A stretch of 7,164 nt of DNA from DATLNF01 sp035536235. Its GTDB lineage: Bacteria; Actinomycetota; Actinomycetes; BP-191. Positions 6,240-7,164 of the stretch are shown here, piece after piece. The stretch is taken from positions 1 through 7,164 of the forward strand of contig DATLOQ010000067.1 of assembly GCA_035536235.1 (NCBI GenBank), given 5' to 3'. The notes beneath the pieces are model-generated. The model saw only the letters and a program-made list of their open reading frames with translations. It was not told the origin of the DNA and did no database searches. The translations under genes and the position numbers were made by a program. Positions within the stretch are counted from its first letter, which is position 1; each line of letters begins with the position of its first letter.

Positions 6240-7164
6240 CCCCGTGGGTGGGTGGAGAACCTCCCCCGAGCCCGTGGACCGCTCGTTCGGTGCTGGTGTG
6301 TGGGATCGGGCTGAGCGGCGCGTCGGCAGCGCGCTTGGTGCACCGCCGCGGCGCCCGAGTGCGGGTCGTGGACGAGCGCCACGACCCCGACCAGCAGGTC
6401 GTCGCTGCTGCTCTGGAGTCGATGGGCATCGTGGTGGAGCTCGGCCCGGCGGCGGTAGGCAGCGAGGCGCTGGCCGATGCCGACCTCGTCGTCACCTCAC
6501 CCGGCTGGAGGCCCGACCACCCGCTGCTCCGGGCAGCGCAGGACCGCAGCGTGCCGGTGTGGGGAGAGGTCGAGCTGGCGTGGCGGGAGCAGGACCCGCC
6601 GGGGCGCCGGTGGCTCGCGGTCACCGGCACCAACGGCAAGACCACTACGACGGAGATGCTCGCGGCGATGATCGACGCGGCGGGGATCCCCGGCACCGCG
6701 GCCGGCAACATCGGGCTACCTCTGGTCGACGCCGCGTGCGGCGCGGATGGCCCCGAGTACGACGTGCTGGCGGTGGAGCTGTCCAGCTTCCAGCTGCACT
6801 GGTCTGCCTCGTTGCGGCCCTTCGCTGGTGCGTTGCTCAACCTGGCCGACGACCACCTCGACTGGCACGGCTCGTTCGCCCACTACGCCGCGGCGAAGGC
6901 GAAGGTGTGGGGCGTCGACGCGACCACGGTCGCCGTCTACAACGCCGACGACCCCCGGGTGGTGCGCTTGCTCGACGGACGGCCGGGCGTCGGGTTCACC
7001 CTGGGCGAGCCGTCGACGGGGCAGCTGGGGGTCCGCCACGGGGTGCTGGTCGACAGGGCGTTCGGCTACGGCAAGCTGCTGCCGGTCGAGCGGCTCCAGG
7101 TGAGCGGCCAGCACAACGTCGCCAACGCCCTAGCGGCCAGTGCCCTCGCGATCGCCGGCGGGGT
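6236..7164 (+). CDS. murD: MurD, UDP-MurNAc-L-Ala:D-glutamate ligase (5' part; 3' end outside window)
   Basis: The frame opens at GTG 6236, in a GTGA overlap with the mraY stop, and stays open to the right edge: 309 complete codons plus two bases. MurD adds D-glutamate to UDP-MurNAc-L-Ala in the cytoplasm using ATP, the second stem-peptide residue. After a short Pro/Trp-containing leader (1-17), a Rossmann-like N-domain begins with VLVCGIGLSGASAARLV (19-35), and TSPGW lies at 87-91. The ATPase domain has WGEVELA (109-115), the P-loop VTGTNGKTTTTE (129-140), GNIGLPL (157-163), ELSSFQL (181-187) and NLADDHLDWHG (202-212). K221 in YAAAKAKVW is the expected carbamylated lysine. GQHNVANALAA (291-301) marks the border with the missing C-terminal domain, so about a third of the protein is not seen. 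GNIG and ELSSFQL identify MurD rather than MurC, E or F. No ribosome binding site is near the GTG, so coupling to mraY is likely. Later in-frame GTGs (residues 5, 19, 21) are less likely. Confidence 0.95.
   Translation, partial: MTPWVGGEPPPSPWTARSVLVCGIGLSGASAARLVHRRGARVRVVDERHDPDQQVVAAALESMGIVVELGPAAVGSEALADADLVVTSPGWRPDHPLLRAAQDRSVPVWGEVELAWREQDPPGRRWLAVTGTNGKTTTTEMLAAMIDAAGIPGTAAGNIGLPLVDAACGADGPEYDVLAVELSSFQLHWSASLRPFAGALLNLADDHLDWHGSFAHYAAAKAKVWGVDATTVAVYNADDPRVVRLLDGRPGVGFTLGEPSTGQLGVRHGVLVDRAFGYGKLLPVERLQVSGQHNVANALAASALAIAGG

Overview
This is a gene-dense, high-GC (roughly 70% by eye) piece of an actinobacterial division and cell wall (dcw) cluster, read entirely on the + strand. The order is ftsL (3' end), ftsI/pbpB, murE, murF, mraY, murD (5' part). 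The actinobacterial assignment rests on three things: the base composition, this gene order, and lineage-typical protein details. Those details are an FtsI with a long basic N-terminal tail and an S-V-N-K active site, an FtsL-like C-terminus ending in a Pro/Lys/Arg-rich tail, and an MraY with a Cys-containing outer loop. No genus can be named from the sequence alone.

Layout: 1-284 is the C-terminal end of a small FtsL-like divisome protein. 284-2215 is the septal transpeptidase FtsI. 2216-2233 is the only non-coding gap (18 bases), and it contains a possible five-codon mini-ORF. 2234-3802 is MurE, 3799-5199 MurF, 5196-6239 MraY and 6236-7164 MurD, which runs off the right edge. Every junction except ftsI-murE is a 1- or 4-base stop/start overlap (TGATG, ATGA, GTGA, GTGA), so the genes are very probably one transcript with translational coupling. 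I see no promoter, terminator, RNA gene, mobile element, CRISPR or origin, and there is no gene-free stretch over 18 bases.

How the genes work together: MurD, MurE and MurF are successive cytoplasmic ATP-dependent ligases. They add D-Glu, the diamino acid (DAP type judging by the DNPR motif) and D-Ala-D-Ala to UDP-MurNAc-L-Ala. MraY then moves the phospho-MurNAc-pentapeptide onto the lipid carrier, making lipid I. After later steps encoded outside the window, FtsI cross-links the resulting peptidoglycan at the septum, with FtsL as a divisome partner. All catalytic motifs checked are intact.

This is a conventional core locus and I found no undescribed system. The points worth a second look are modest: the paired basic low-complexity tails at the ftsL/ftsI junction, the mini-ORF before murE, a Cys pair in the MraY outer loop, and a 25-base exact repeat shared by the murE and murD P-loops.
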